Source: Mesostigma viride (lineage: Eukaryota; Streptophyta; Mesostigmatophyceae; Mesostigmatales; Mesostigmataceae). Taken from it: a stretch of 64,000 nt of DNA. The position numbers were made by a program, and so were the translations under genes. The stretch is taken from positions 1,163,330 through 1,227,329 of the forward strand of contig RPFO01000072.1 of the NCBI GenBank assembly GCA_009746045.1. Reading direction: 5' to 3'. Below are positions 11,740 through 23,548 of the stretch, in pieces (position 1 is the stretch's first letter; the number at the start of each line of letters is the position of its first letter). The notes beneath the pieces were generated by a model. It saw nothing but the letters and a program-made list of their open reading frames with translations. It was not told where the DNA came from and did no database searches.

Positions 11740-12625
11740 TTAGTTAACTAACTGGCGCGCCACAAATACAGCCATGACAGTGTTACGACCACGACGGAAA
11801 CCCATCTGAGACTCACCCAGGTGTGGGTCCAGCGCGGCGCGGAGCCTGTGCAGCATCATGCGCATGAAGACCTCCAGCGCGGCGCTCTGGAGGCAGACAT
11901 CCGGATAGTTACCGGGGTCAGCAGCAGAGCCCTTCTTGTACAGCATGACTCGGATGGCCGTCGATCTGCCACTTACCAGGCGGAGGCTCGAATCAGAGAG
12001 CAGGACACGGTTGCAGAACGCCAGCAGAAGATCCCTCACCGCTGGGTCAGGGGTCCGGCTTCAGCAGCTCAGCAGAAAGGTGGTCGGCACCGACCGCCGC
12101 GTCGTACCACAGGCAAGCAAGGGCACCGTTCAATTCCTTCAAAGTGAAGGGGTGGACGACGTCGTTGGTGGCAAGGCAGCCCTCCTGCAAGGCGGGGACT
12201 TGGTAGTCCGCGGCCGAGGAGGGGGGCGCCGGCGGCGGGGGGGGTCCGGCAACACCGAGACGGGCGGCCGTCCGGTCTCGGGGTGAAGCGGCGGGGGGGG
12301 GCCGGGCGCGAGCCCCACCTGTCAAGGAAACATTGTGGGCCAACCAGCGGTCAAGGCTGACCGGCGCCGTGCCGTGTGCTCCACCGGGGTGCGCTGCCGC
12401 CGGCCGCCGAGCCGGTCGAGGTGGTACCACATGTCCTTGCCCTGGTTGCGAGCTTGGCAGGCCTTGCATGGCATCTGCGATGCACTGGGCCGCCTCTGCG
12501 TCCTGAGCGTGTGCCGGTGTAGGCCTCCGCAAGGGCGGCCTTGAGGAGGACCGGTTTCTGCAGCGGGTCCCGGTTACGCTTGAGGCGGTGCCGGGCGGCC
12601 AAGACCTTTGGGTCCTGGCGGCCAT
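11740..12625 (-). mobile_element. LINE 5'/reverse-transcriptase finger fragment
   Basis: The minus strand encodes a Pro/Ala/Arg-rich LINE segment with PPSSAADYQVPALQEG and HPFTLKELNGALACLWYDAA. After a frame change it continues with VMLYKKGSAADPGNYPDVCL and GFRRGRNTVMAVFVARQL. These match reverse-transcriptase finger motifs and the plus-strand copy at 3900-4900. It stops before the catalytic Asp motif, so it is truncated and inactive. Confidence 0.75.
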
Positions 12626-12689
12626 GATGGATGGATGGAGGTGGGCGAAGCCGCGAAACCGAACTCTAATCTGATCTATCTAGGAAAAC

Positions 12690-12925
12690 CCTAACTATTC
12701 TACTCAGCAAAGCGCCCCTTCCTCTTGGGGGGGGGGGGGGGCTTGCCCACAGGGGCTGGCGTGTGAGCCTGGACAATCGTAGTTCCACCTCTTCCTGTTC
12801 TGCATAGCAGTCCAAGCAAGAGAGAGGGAGTGCGTCCCTAACTTAAATCTATCTCTAACCTTCGACAGGGGCCATGACCCCACTGCATCCGGGGGCAGCT
12901 TCATTTGGCGTATGTAGTGCACACA
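12690..12925 (-). mobile_element. LINE C-terminal fragment
   Basis: The minus strand carries SLAWTAMQNRKRW and the tail ASPCGQAPPPPQEEGA, the same end as the copy at 1392-1832. The polyG/polyC run near 12727 encodes the proline run. Confidence 0.65.
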
Positions 12926-12945
12926 CAGGGATTAAAAGCACTTCG

Positions 12946-12990
12946 GTGCTCCGTGACTCCCCAACGGGAGCACGAGTTTAATTAATTAAT
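12946..12990. repeat. Retroelement 3' hairpin copy with (TTAA)n tail
   Basis: The hairpin GGTGCTCCGTGACTCCCCAA...GGGAGCAC is followed by TTTAATTAATTAATTAA. It matches the ends at 11690 and 60880. Confidence 0.6.
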
Positions 12991-13179
12991 TAATTAATTT
13001 GGCGTATCTGGAAAGGCATGCATGCACCAAGCCACCACGCCGATCTTGCATATCAAACTCACTCAAACAAGTGATGTACAGCCAGTGAACACTAATTATG
13101 CGCGGCCGGAACTACCTAATAATTAATTAAAAGCTACATATTATGCGGGAATTTGTAACAAATCTTGCTTGCATGCATA

Positions 13180-13485
13180 TGCCAACGAGGACCTAGATAG
13201 CTTACACCATCCATTCCATAGACTCGCTGGCACCAAGCCCGCCCAGCCTGGGCGATATGTCCTCACCTGGCGTGCCCCCGGCCGCGCGCGGCAGGGCCGC
13301 CCCCGTGGACTTTGCGTGATAGACCATGTTCCCCTCCCACTGAGGCCTTCTGCTCACGTGACGCAGTCACGTGTCTATTAATTCATTTATTAATTAATCC
13401 ATTCCATCCCATGTTCCCCTCCCACTGAGGACTTATGCTCACGTGACGCAGTCACGTGTCTATTAATTAATTAATTAATTAATAT
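13180..13485 (+). mobile_element. LINE 3' tail, tandemly duplicated terminus
   Basis: The sequence from GACCTAGATAGCTTACACC to TCACGTGTCTATTAATTAA is the inverted equivalent of the LINE 3' ends at 1842-2200 and 62000-62400. The terminal part (GTTCCCCTCCCACTGAGG through the CACGTGACGCAGTCACGTG palindrome and TTAA repeats) is present twice, at about 13328-13400 and 13411-13485. Confidence 0.65.
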
Positions 13486-13489
13486 GCCA

Positions 13490-14380
13490 ACTTAAGGCCA
13501 GGGAGGATGCATGGACTTCACAACGTCAAACAACCCACTTGTAGCCCCTGAGTCAGTCACTTTCCTAGGCCGGATTCTGATTGCGAATAAATGAGACAAG
13601 CATGAATTTACATCATCTTAAAGATGGTCTTCATTATACAAGATCAACAATATGTTTATGTACAATAAGCAGCTTCGCAACAAAAATGGAAGCACAATTA
13701 GCTGTGAGGTTTCCTCAGAAACGACAACCCACACAGCATGTTCTGTGCAAGAAGCACAGCGAAAGAAGATGCCCAAAATATACTATTGTAAATATATCTC
13801 ATGCAAGCACCACTGAGGCAGAAAAAGCCATAAAAAAGCCATTACTGGCCACAACAGCTCCGCCAAAATGTACAGGCGATATGCATGCCATGTGGCGCCA
13901 CCGCCACCCCGCTGTCAGAACACAGTTAATTCTGCCAGGCAATGCTGCCCTGGAGTCATAAAAATCGAATATGCTGCCACCAAAAGTCGAATGACAGTAA
14001 CATCAACCAGGCTGCAGGACATTGAAACCAACAACCGTAATCCAAATTTTGGAAGCGGTAATCTCTCCCCTTTCCCATCTCATCATCCCGTGGTAAATAC
14101 TAAATACCCATCATCCCGTGGTAAATATCCATCATCATCCCCCTCCATAGGCCAAAGTGCATGTCCAATCTGTGTGGTCCTGGAACAACAGAATCCAGAT
14201 GACCCCTACCTTCAGCTGGGCTCATCCCTTCCACCTCGAGCAAGGCCTGACCTTCTTCACCTGCGTCGTCTCCCTTGTTCCATTTACACCTCAGCAGTCT
14301 CCTGTTGTTCCTCACACGCTGGCCACCTGAACTATCTCCTCTTCTCACCCGCACATCTCTTTCGGCTTGCCTTGCCCCCC
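13490..14380. other. 3' flank of the PCK gene
   Basis: No other gene was recognised here. It presumably includes the 3' untranslated region of the minus-strand gene that ends at 14381; no polyadenylation site could be fixed with confidence. Confidence 0.35.
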
Positions 14381-17300
14381 TTACACCTTGGCAGCCTCCC
14401 TCTGCTTCATCGCCTTGGCCACGCGCTCCTTCTGCTCCTCCGCGATCCGCTTGAGCTCGTACGGCAGGTGGCGGCCGAAAGTACCCACCAGGAAGTCGTA
14501 CGCGGCGTCCGCTTCCTCCTTGGCCGCCACCAGGTCCACCGAGAGCAGCTCCTTCATCGTCTCGGGGGTCACGTCCGATAGGCCCGAGGTGTCGATCGAC
14601 TCGGGCTTTGCCACGTACCCGATGGGGGTGAGCACGGCATCGGACAGGTCATCGCGGGGCTTCTTGCAGCGGTTGAGGATCCACTGGATGACGCGAGAGT
14701 TCTCGGCGAAGCCCGGCCACAGGAACTTGCCGGACTCGTCACGGCGGAACCAGTTGACGTAGAAGATGCGCGGCTGCTTGTCCTCGCTCGGGAAGCGGGA
14801 GCCCATCGCGACCCAGTGGCCAAAGTAGTCGCCCATGTTGTACCCGCAGAAGGGGAGCATCGCGAACGGGTCATTGCGCAGGGCGCCCACCTTACCCTCG
14901 GCGGCGGCCGTCTGCTCGGAGCGCATGGTGGCGCCCATGTACACGCCGTGGTTCCAGTTGAGAGCCTCGTACACGAGGGGCACCGACTTGGAGCGGCGGC
15001 CGCCGAACATGATTGCGGAGAGGGGGACGCCGTTGGGGTCCTCCTGCGCAGGGTCGTAGCAGGGCACCTGGCGGATGGGGGCGGTGAAGCGCGAGTTGGG
15101 GTGCGCCATCGGCTCGTCACCCGGCTTGTAGCTTGTGCGCTTGTTGCCTGCATGAAGAGAAGAGACGAAAAGAGCGAGAAAAAGAGGACAGGATTCAATC
15201 AAAACAAAGTACGATTAACAAATCAAACCCCACACCAGACAGAAGATAGGGGAAACTTGTTACTGCCACGATCTCGGCTTGGAAAACGGCAGCTAGGCTG
15301 GAGACCAAAATCAACGTGGGCAATACCTGTTCCAAAACGCCACGCACAGACTTCATGTGGCATCCGTGACGCAAACACCCGGCCGACAGCGACGGAATAC
15401 TCCAACTCCATGAGCATGAGCATAGGTTGCAAAACCCATCCTCCCCGTCTAAACGCGCGTCAAAAAGCTACGCCATGGGCTCATCTGCGGTGAATGCAGC
15501 GCCTCTTCGCTTCCACACTATGCATGCGACAAACTCACTACATACACTACCACTGTCACTACGCTACACCCGTATAGAGCAACTGGTTCCCATCAACACA
15601 AGTTACTGGCCACACGCACCCTTCCAACACACTACCACCGTCACTACGCTACACCCGTATAGAGCAACTGGTTCCCATCAACACAATTTACTAGCCGCAC
15701 GCACCCTTCCAGTCGGGGCGTGTTACCGTGCGACCCCTGTGCTACCCCATCCACAATACTGCTATGCTTGCGCACGCACCCTTCCAGTCGATCATAGGCA
15801 GGGGCGGCTCCTTGGTCAGCCCCTCCCACCAGACGTCGCCCTCCTCGGTGTAGGCCACGTTGGTGAAGATGCAGTTGGAGTGCATGGCGTTCACGGCGTG
15901 CGCAATCGTCTTGGGCGAGCAGCCGGGGGCCACACCAAAGATGCCCTGCTCCGGGTTGATGGCGTACATTCGGCCTGGGGGGGGAAAGAGTTGGGCGCAT
16001 GCAAAGCAATTAAGTGCAAGTGAGGACTCAAGTACAGATACAGAGAAAGACAGGCGTTGGGCCCCCTGGGGAGTTGCGGAGGGGTGGATGCATGGGGGAT
16101 GGAGCGAAGCAGGTGAGAACGCCAGTAGAGAGGTTGGTCACGTACATGCGGCCTGGCCATGGACACGCGGCCGGATGTCCTGTAATCACGTACAAGCAGG
16201 CGATAACACTGTACAACATTTTTCATTACTGTACAACACTTCACAAGCCTTGCAACCATCACAGCCAAAGAAAGGGCGGCCACCAACTCCTGGAGCACGC
16301 ACCGTCCTTCTCGGGCCGCACGCGCGCCCACATGATGTCGTCGCCGACGCACTCCCACTTCCAGCCAGGCTTCTTGATGTCCAGCATGGCCAGGTTGGTC
16401 TTGCCGCACGCCGAAGGGAACGCCGCGGCAATGTACTTCTTGTCGCCTGGGGGGGGCAGAGGGGGAGCAGCCACGGAGGTAGGAATGGGGGGCAAGGGGG
16501 GACGTGTACGCACGGCGGCAGGGGGAATACGCAAGGCGTGCGTGTGTCATCATGTCAGGTTGGGCGCCCATCTGCTCCCATCATTCACCCACAAAGGGCC
16601 CAACAGCTCTGCTGGACACAGCAACCCTGCTGGATACACTGTACAACGACCAGCTGTTCAAACACAAGTGAGCAAAGGGCTGGAAAGTGACCAGCAGGAT
16701 AGTGACCAGCTGGATAGTGCCATCAGAAACATGGCCAAGCATGCGTGCTCCTCAGCAAACGCACCCACAGAAAAATGCATGATGGGCAAGGTACAGCAGT
16801 ATGAAAAACTGGGCGTGCAGTCTTGCTGCTGATGACGAATGCGGAGAGCCCACAGAACACAGATGCCATTGTGGGTGGCGACTAAAGCATGAACCGCTGT
16901 GTGCTTCTGAAAAATCCCCGAAGTGCCTCTCTTATTCTTCTACTCCCGTACTCACCAGTGGGGTCTGTCACACCCGCCACCAGCATGTGCTCGGCCAGCC
17001 ATCCCTCCCTGTGGCCAATGTTGGAGGCGATGCGCAGCGCAAAGCACTTCTTGCCCAGCAGCGCGTTGCCACCATAGCCAGAGCCTGGGTGGGTGGGTGG
17101 CGGGGTGTGGGGGGGGACGTGGTGGAGATCGTGATGGGGGTGGCAACAGCAAAGTGGGGCCATGGAGTGAGGGTTTGTGACGGCGATGATGATGGGGGCG
17201 ATGGAAGTGCGGTAAGTTTTGAGAGGGTGATAGGAAACAGGGCAAGCACACGCACGCACAGAGCACACACATGCATGGGTGCACAGGCCATGACGTCCAC

Positions 17301-20300
17301 ATTGTAGGGTCGGGTGGCTGCCAACATGAGGCGAAATAATAAGGGAACAGTGCCAGTAGCTAGACCGTAGTGGCGCCACCTGAAGCACAGAGGACGGCGG
17401 CTGGCGGAGCAACCAAGTGTCCCATCGGCATACCTAGCCGACTGGAAGGGCGAAGGGAGAAGCCGGCTGCCCACACTTTCCATACGAGACTTCCGTACAA
17501 CACACCCACTGGCAATAACAAGGGTAATGCGAGAGATGCATTTGATGCAACAAATTAAATTTGAAATGTCAAATTCTTTTATTTGTTGCATCAATTAAAA
17601 CACCTGGTCCCGTTTGAGAGACACAGCGACGGCAAAAAAGGGACAATGGAAGGTTGATCTCTAAAGTTAAGGAGTAAGAATGGGGGTGCCGGCCCTCACT
17701 GTAGAACACGATGAGGATGTGCCCCCCCACCCACACACAGTACCCACCGTAGGACACAATGAGGTTGCCGTACTCCTTCTCGGGGAAGTGGGAGATGAAC
17801 TTGATGCCATCGCGGTCCGCAGGCCACGCTGGCTCCTCGATGTCGTGGATCATGTGTTCATGCTTGTGGATAGGGCAGCCCGTGGTGTGCACACAGGGGA
17901 CAAAGGGCCGCTTCTGGCGCAGCATGGGCAGCACCTTGTCGCCCATGTTGGTCATCAGCTTCATGTTGGCCACCTGGTGGTGGTGGTGTGTGGGCGGGGG
18001 GGGGCAACGAGTGGGAGGAGGGAAGGAGGGCAAGCGGGGGAGGGAAGGCAAAGAGGATAGTGCGGGCCAGGTGGCAAGCAAGGAGGGCAAGAGGCCGAGG
18101 GGCAGAGGCGGAAAATAGGGAGGGAGATAAGGGGAGGGGGTTATGGGCGCGACGAAGTTCAGTAAAACCAGCAGAGGTCACGGTAAACAAGTTCAAACAA
18201 GGGAAGGAACAGGGGGACACCCACATACCTCCATGATGACCGACATGATTTACTGCTTTCAACAGGGGATGGGTTCGATGAAAAGAGGAAGCTCAGCCAT
18301 TGCAGTGGAACATGATCAATCAGGGACGACATCAGGAGTGGACAGCCAAAGTAATTCAAATCAAACAACTACCACATAGACGCAATCGCACATCTCCAAC
18401 CCCCCATGACGCAGCAGGGAACAACCACACAGGGAAACGAGACGGGGGAGTATGTACCAAATATAGGAGGGGCACATATATCAACAAGAAGGTGAACATT
18501 AGCGGGACGGAGAATATCTGCATGAGCCCTATTCAGGGATAACATTGGCTTGGGCTTTGGGAATGGCTTTTCAATGCTGGAATGTAAGTGATACCTCAAT
18601 GATAAAAATAAACACACGTTTCGGGTAGCTGCTTGCACGTATCACGCCTCACCAGGACCATCCCGAAGGGTCGGGCTTTAGACTGCTCTTAGACTCCCGT
18701 ACGCCACGCCCCTGCTGACCATTCTTAAGGACAAACTGGTGACCTCTTGCAGGGGCCGAGAATCCTTTGCGGAGGGGCCGGGGCTTTGGGACGCTTTATG
18801 TACTCCGCAACGCACCACGTACCCACTGTCCCATATCTCCCACCCCACATAGCACCAACAAGGAGCATCAGAGGGGAATATCCCAGGGGGTATAGTACCA
18901 CACACAGGCGGCTACGCACCACATAGGCGCTGTCGGTGATCTCCACTCCCACGTAGCTGAGGGGCGAGTCGATTGGTCCCATGCAGAAGGGGATGACGTA
19001 CATCGTGCGGCCGACCATGCAGCCGTCCATGAGGCCGCGTACCTTGGGCAGCATCTCGCCTGCGGTGGACGTCAGGATCATGGCAGATTCAATCAGAAAG
19101 ACAAGGTTTGTGAGTTTGTGTGTGTGTGTGTGTGTGTGTTTGGACTAGGTACGTGGGCAGCATCTCGCCTGCTGTTGATGGAGACGTCACATTCCATTGT
19201 GAGGATGCAAGTAGCAAACGGAAAGATAAGCGCTAAGTGATCGGGGAGCATCTTGTCTAAGATATTCCATGATGCCGGATGCAAGCATGTAGGCGGGAAT
19301 GTAATGAGTACAATTAGTACATCCTCTTCAACGCAAATACTCCACGCAGGATGCGCAACGCGCTTCTTGAAGACAGGCACAAAGTGGCAAAAGGCAAAAG
19401 CTTGCCAGATGACCTGGGCCACGCATTCCTTGCTGACATCCCAGGCTCATACACGACGAAGACGACGGCTTTGAGATTACTAGAAAGATAAGTTTTCTAC
19501 ACAATCTATAAATTCACACCAGGCAAAGGAAGGCCTTTCAGTTCTGGAAAACCATCACGGTTTTGGATATGGCCAAAGATAAGCAAGGCGCTCAAGCGAG
19601 CCAGGTGAATACCTGGGAAACGCCAGTTGTTCGTTGGACCGGCCTGCTCGGGCTCCTCCACGCAAATAAACGTGCGCGACTCCACGCGAGCCACGTCGCC
19701 GGCAGAAGAGCGAGCCAGGTAGCTGTTTGGCCTCTTCGACAGCTTGGTGAAAGTTCCGGAATCGACGAGACTCTCGCACATTTCAGAAAACTCCTCATCG
19801 GTACCATGCGCCCAGACCATCTTGTCGGGGCGGCACAGAGAGGCCCAGTCGGCCACGAATTCCACGATCTTCTCATTGTTATCGGTCAGGCCGCGGATCT
19901 GCGGAAGCACAATCGCGACAAGGAAAAGGTTGCACACAAGAAGAAGCGTAAGAAATTTTGGCGTGTGGACATCATTCTTGGATTTCAGCGTGCAGTCGGT
20001 ATTGCTTCATTTACGCACAAATATTGCTTCATTTACGCACGAAATTCACAACACCTTACCTTAGCCAGGAACTGGCTCAGCTCTGGGTCAAACCAATGGT
20101 TCTTAGACGAGACTGTGTGACTGGCGGCCTCCGTGCGGGGCAATTGCCGTGAAGTCTCAGGCCTCCTTGAAATAGATTGCGAGAGACAAGGCTTCCCTGC
20201 CCCCTGCAGGAATGAACCGGCATTCTTCGACAAACGGCTTGCAGGAGCAGCGCGTGTTGCACGGGCACATGACTGTCGCCTGGAATGAGATGCGTCGCCC

Positions 20301-20359
20301 TTCCGTGGCAAAGAGGCCACGCTGGTAAAGCTTTGGGCGGCACGGGCTATGGCTTGCAT
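14381..20359 (-). CDS. PCK: Phosphoenolpyruvate carboxykinase (GTP), probably mitochondrial
   Basis: Converts oxaloacetate and GTP to phosphoenolpyruvate, CO2 and GDP (gluconeogenesis and anaplerosis). Exons, 5' to 3': 20359-20060, 19898-19613, 19059-18920, 17973-17748, 17084-16956, 16446-16303, 15974-15780, 15147-14381; 2187 nt, 728 aa. All introns are GT..CAG and phases agree. The GTP-family core is complete: ARVES (R171), LLGKK (K330) and EHM (H350) metal ligands, P-loop SACGKTN (373-378) with the reactive Cys374, VGDDI (D397), HPNSRF (R493), FGGRR, and the guanine pocket F607, F615, F620 and N623. The mammalian enzyme is about 622 aa; the extra ~80 residues start [17 protein letters not shown] and are rich in Arg, Ser and Ala, a likely mitochondrial presequence. 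The start is the first in-frame ATG of exon 1. The gene stands alone. Several splice junctions are duplicated in its introns. Confidence 0.95.
15543..15716. repeat. Copies of the PCK exon-7 donor junction plus an ~85-bp duplication
   Basis: The exon end and donor, GACTGGAAG-GGTGCGTGCG on the minus strand (real site at 15780/15779), is repeated inside the intron at 15696-15715 and again at 15611-15626. The spacer, with CTACGCTACACCCGTATAG, is also present twice. Confidence 0.85.
16138..16165 (-). repeat. Copy of the PCK exon-7 acceptor junction
   Basis: The minus strand reads CCAGGCCGCATGTACGTGAC, matching the real acceptor and exon start CCAGGCCGAATGTACGCCAT at 15977-15958. The resemblance fades over about 50 nt. 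Confidence 0.7.
17700..17716 (-). repeat. Copy of the PCK exon-4 donor junction
   Basis: CCTCATCGTGTTCTACA in the intron repeats the exon end CCTCATTGTGTCCTACG (17765-17749) about 49 bp downstream. The nearby frame reads [11 protein letters not shown] against exon GNLIVSYGG. Confidence 0.7.
18805..18855 (-). repeat. Copy of the PCK exon-3 donor junction
   Basis: The exon ends with codons for [13 protein letters not shown] then GTGCGT. About 110 bp into the intron the same stretch reads [13 protein letters not shown] then GTGCGT, so both exon codons and the donor are duplicated. Confidence 0.8.
19155..19172 (-). repeat. Copy of the PCK exon-3 acceptor junction
   Basis: GCAGGCGAGATGCTGCCC occurs exactly at the real acceptor (19063-19046) and again 109 bp upstream in the intron, so a decoy 3' splice site sits in front of the real one. 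Confidence 0.85.
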
Positions 20360-21121
20360 TTTTTGGTCCGACGAGTGCCGGAGCAGAATGTGCCGACTGG
20401 TGAATGTCGCGTGCTTCTGTTCGGGCAGCCCTTTTTGTCGTGTTGTTGGCTGGCATCGCCAATTCCCCAATCCCCATTTGCATGACGTCAAAGGGGCTGG
20501 TTATTCTTGACGTCATGTGCCACGGAACCGGCTGCTATGGAAAGCGTTACTTGATTGACCCTACCACATTGTTACATTTATCTACAGATACTATGTAGTT
20601 CATGGCAGACACAACTAGCTGCAAAGTCCGATGACGACTCGTCGCCTTTTCCAACCAGATCTCTTCCTTAACATGGAAGGAGACAAGTGGCGAATCTCGA
20701 GGAAAGTGTCGGGAAAGCGGCAAAGCGCCTTCTGGAGTTCTGGCAGGCTGCACTTTTCCCTACTTTTTCAGGCTGATCCACTGTCGAAACGGCATTTTGA
20801 TTAAATGCGCGGGTACTCAGACGCCAGACCTTTCGGCTTCACCGATGCCGCCCGATCTGGCGGGTGCCAAAATAAAGTGCAAAAGCCACAAAACAACCCG
20901 AATCACAACTTCCCGGGTATGCCAGGAGTACACGTGTATGCTGGCATATTTTTTTCAGATCGAATGCTGTTATGTAGAAAATTCGGGAGGTACGCAAGTT
21001 GTTGTTGTTGTTGTTGTTGTTTCCCACGCCGCCCAAGGTACGCAAGTAGTGAAGTAGATGACCGCTGAGCGCTGAGTGCCAGTACATCGTGAGTGCAGTA
21101 GTTCGTGCGTTTTTGACGGTC
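20360..21121. other. Upstream flank of PCK
   Basis: This interval should contain the PCK promoter and 5' leader. No TATA box or other element could be assigned with confidence. A (GTT)6 tract lies at 21000-21018. Confidence 0.3.
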
Positions 21122-21849
21122 AAGTTTCCCGCGGGCGATGCATAGGGCGATAGGGGTCTGCGCCATGCTCCACGAGCGTTTTGGTCATGATGCATCATGC
21201 CTGTGCACGCACCCTAGTGAAACCATTGAGCACAGGTTTCTTTACTGTAATCTCCCTGGGGTTTGGACGTGGCTCATTAACATCTGGGCCGCATGGACGG
21301 CATCGCCACCCACTCTCCCAATCAGCGTGCGTACCATCATTTTCGGTATTGCTGGCACACCAGGGTCCGAGCTTTCAGTTTCCCAAGCAGAATGGATATG
21401 GCTACGCACTACTATGCTATACGCGATCTGGACCATACGCAACGAGACAGTCTTTAAGGTCCGCGAGGAGTATACCCGCGGCGGCGTAGTCCGGCGCTTT
21501 ATATACCTATGGAATGCGGCTATGCGCCGCTACTGGCTGTTAGCTCAGGAACAACACAGGGTGTGGGACCCAGGGCCCAATAACGACAAGCCCAGCCCGC
21601 TCCAGCTTTTTCATGATCTACTGGGCCGTAATCAGGTATTCACCAGTATGCCTCATGGCGACATCACTCAGGTCCAATGGCTTCCCTGGTCTAATAACGC
21701 GCCCTATTAGCCTTTCACCTGTCACCGCCACACGTGTGCGTGCCCACCTTCATTAGGATTCGCTGATACTCATTTCCCCTCTCACCTCTTTGGTCCATAA
21801 TTGGCTAATAAAATATACCCATTTCCCCGAAAAAAAGTTTCCCGCGGGC
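21122..21849 (+). mobile_element. 5'-truncated LINE insertion with 15-bp target duplication
   Basis: AAGTTTCCCGCGGGC flanks the insert at 21122-21136 and 21835-21849. The insert encodes the C-terminus of a plant-type LINE: a zinc-knuckle-like C-x-C ... H ... C segment (THPSETIEHRFLYC) followed by WTWLINIWAAW and WLRTTMLYAIWTIRNETVF, in an open frame of 190 codons ending near 21710. An AATAAA and a short A run close the insert at the 3' duplication, as expected for target-primed reverse transcription. The intact frame suggests a fairly recent insertion. Confidence 0.85.
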
Positions 21850-22302
21850 ATAGGTTGTGGCAACCCGTAAAGCGCAAAATCCTGATCCCAGTTTGCAAAT
21901 TATTGACAGGGTCCAGATAAAACATATTTGTTCCCTAAATCGTCAAGAGGTCTCGTTACGAATTGGCTGTCGAGACAGCAAGAAAAAACACTCGGCTCTT
22001 GATTTGCTGGCGGCAAAGTTGATATGGCAAACGCCTGGCGTCGTACCGAAACGATCTGCAGACATTTGACGGGAGAACGGGTACGACAGCGCTAGGAGCA
22101 TGGATAGATGCCATCATTTTGCTGCTGAGTTGTCCTTGCATGTGTGTGTATGTTTTAGCGTTTTATCCTCCCGCAAGGTACCTAGGGTTGTGCTTGTCGG
22201 GGGCGAAACGGCGCTTTTGTAGCGTACTGTTTTACATGCACATTGGTGGAATGATTTTGGTGTTATTTTTCCTCATTAGACCTCAGTAGAGTTACCACCA
22301 CA
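21850..22302. other. Unassigned stretch
   Basis: No gene, RNA or repeat was recognised between the LINE insertion and the trinucleotide tracts. Confidence 0.3.
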
Positions 22303-23182
<880 letters not shown>

Positions 23183-23548
23183 CAACCCTCCTCCCCCATG
23201 CCTTCCACGCATTGTCTGCCTGGCATGAAACAGATATGAGACATCATGTACCTTGCAAATTCGATTCCTGTCACATCGTGCACCTGGTGAGTACCAGGCT
23301 GCAGAATCGATTCCTCGCTGGCCCTGGGACAGACAAGTCACCCAGCTTACCGCCCCTGCCTTTGCACTTATACTTTCCTTTCGGGCCGACGTATCTTGAC
23401 CGCTCGGCAGCCTCGCAGCGCCCACGATGGTACGGAATCGTGCCACCTGGCGCCATCAGCGGATCGTGCCGCAAGCCGTATTCCGCACGGTTTGCAAAGG
23501 GTGCCGTGCGCCAGCATCACCGTCCCAGGGTGCAGCATCCCCTTCCAG

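Noticed and set aside
14816-15493. 225-codon plus-strand frame over PCK exon 8
   Set aside because: It is the antisense shadow of a GC-rich exon.
20060-20491. Longer N-terminus for PCK starting at 20491
   Set aside because: That position is also TTG. The first in-frame ATG is 20359, and it begins a good presequence.
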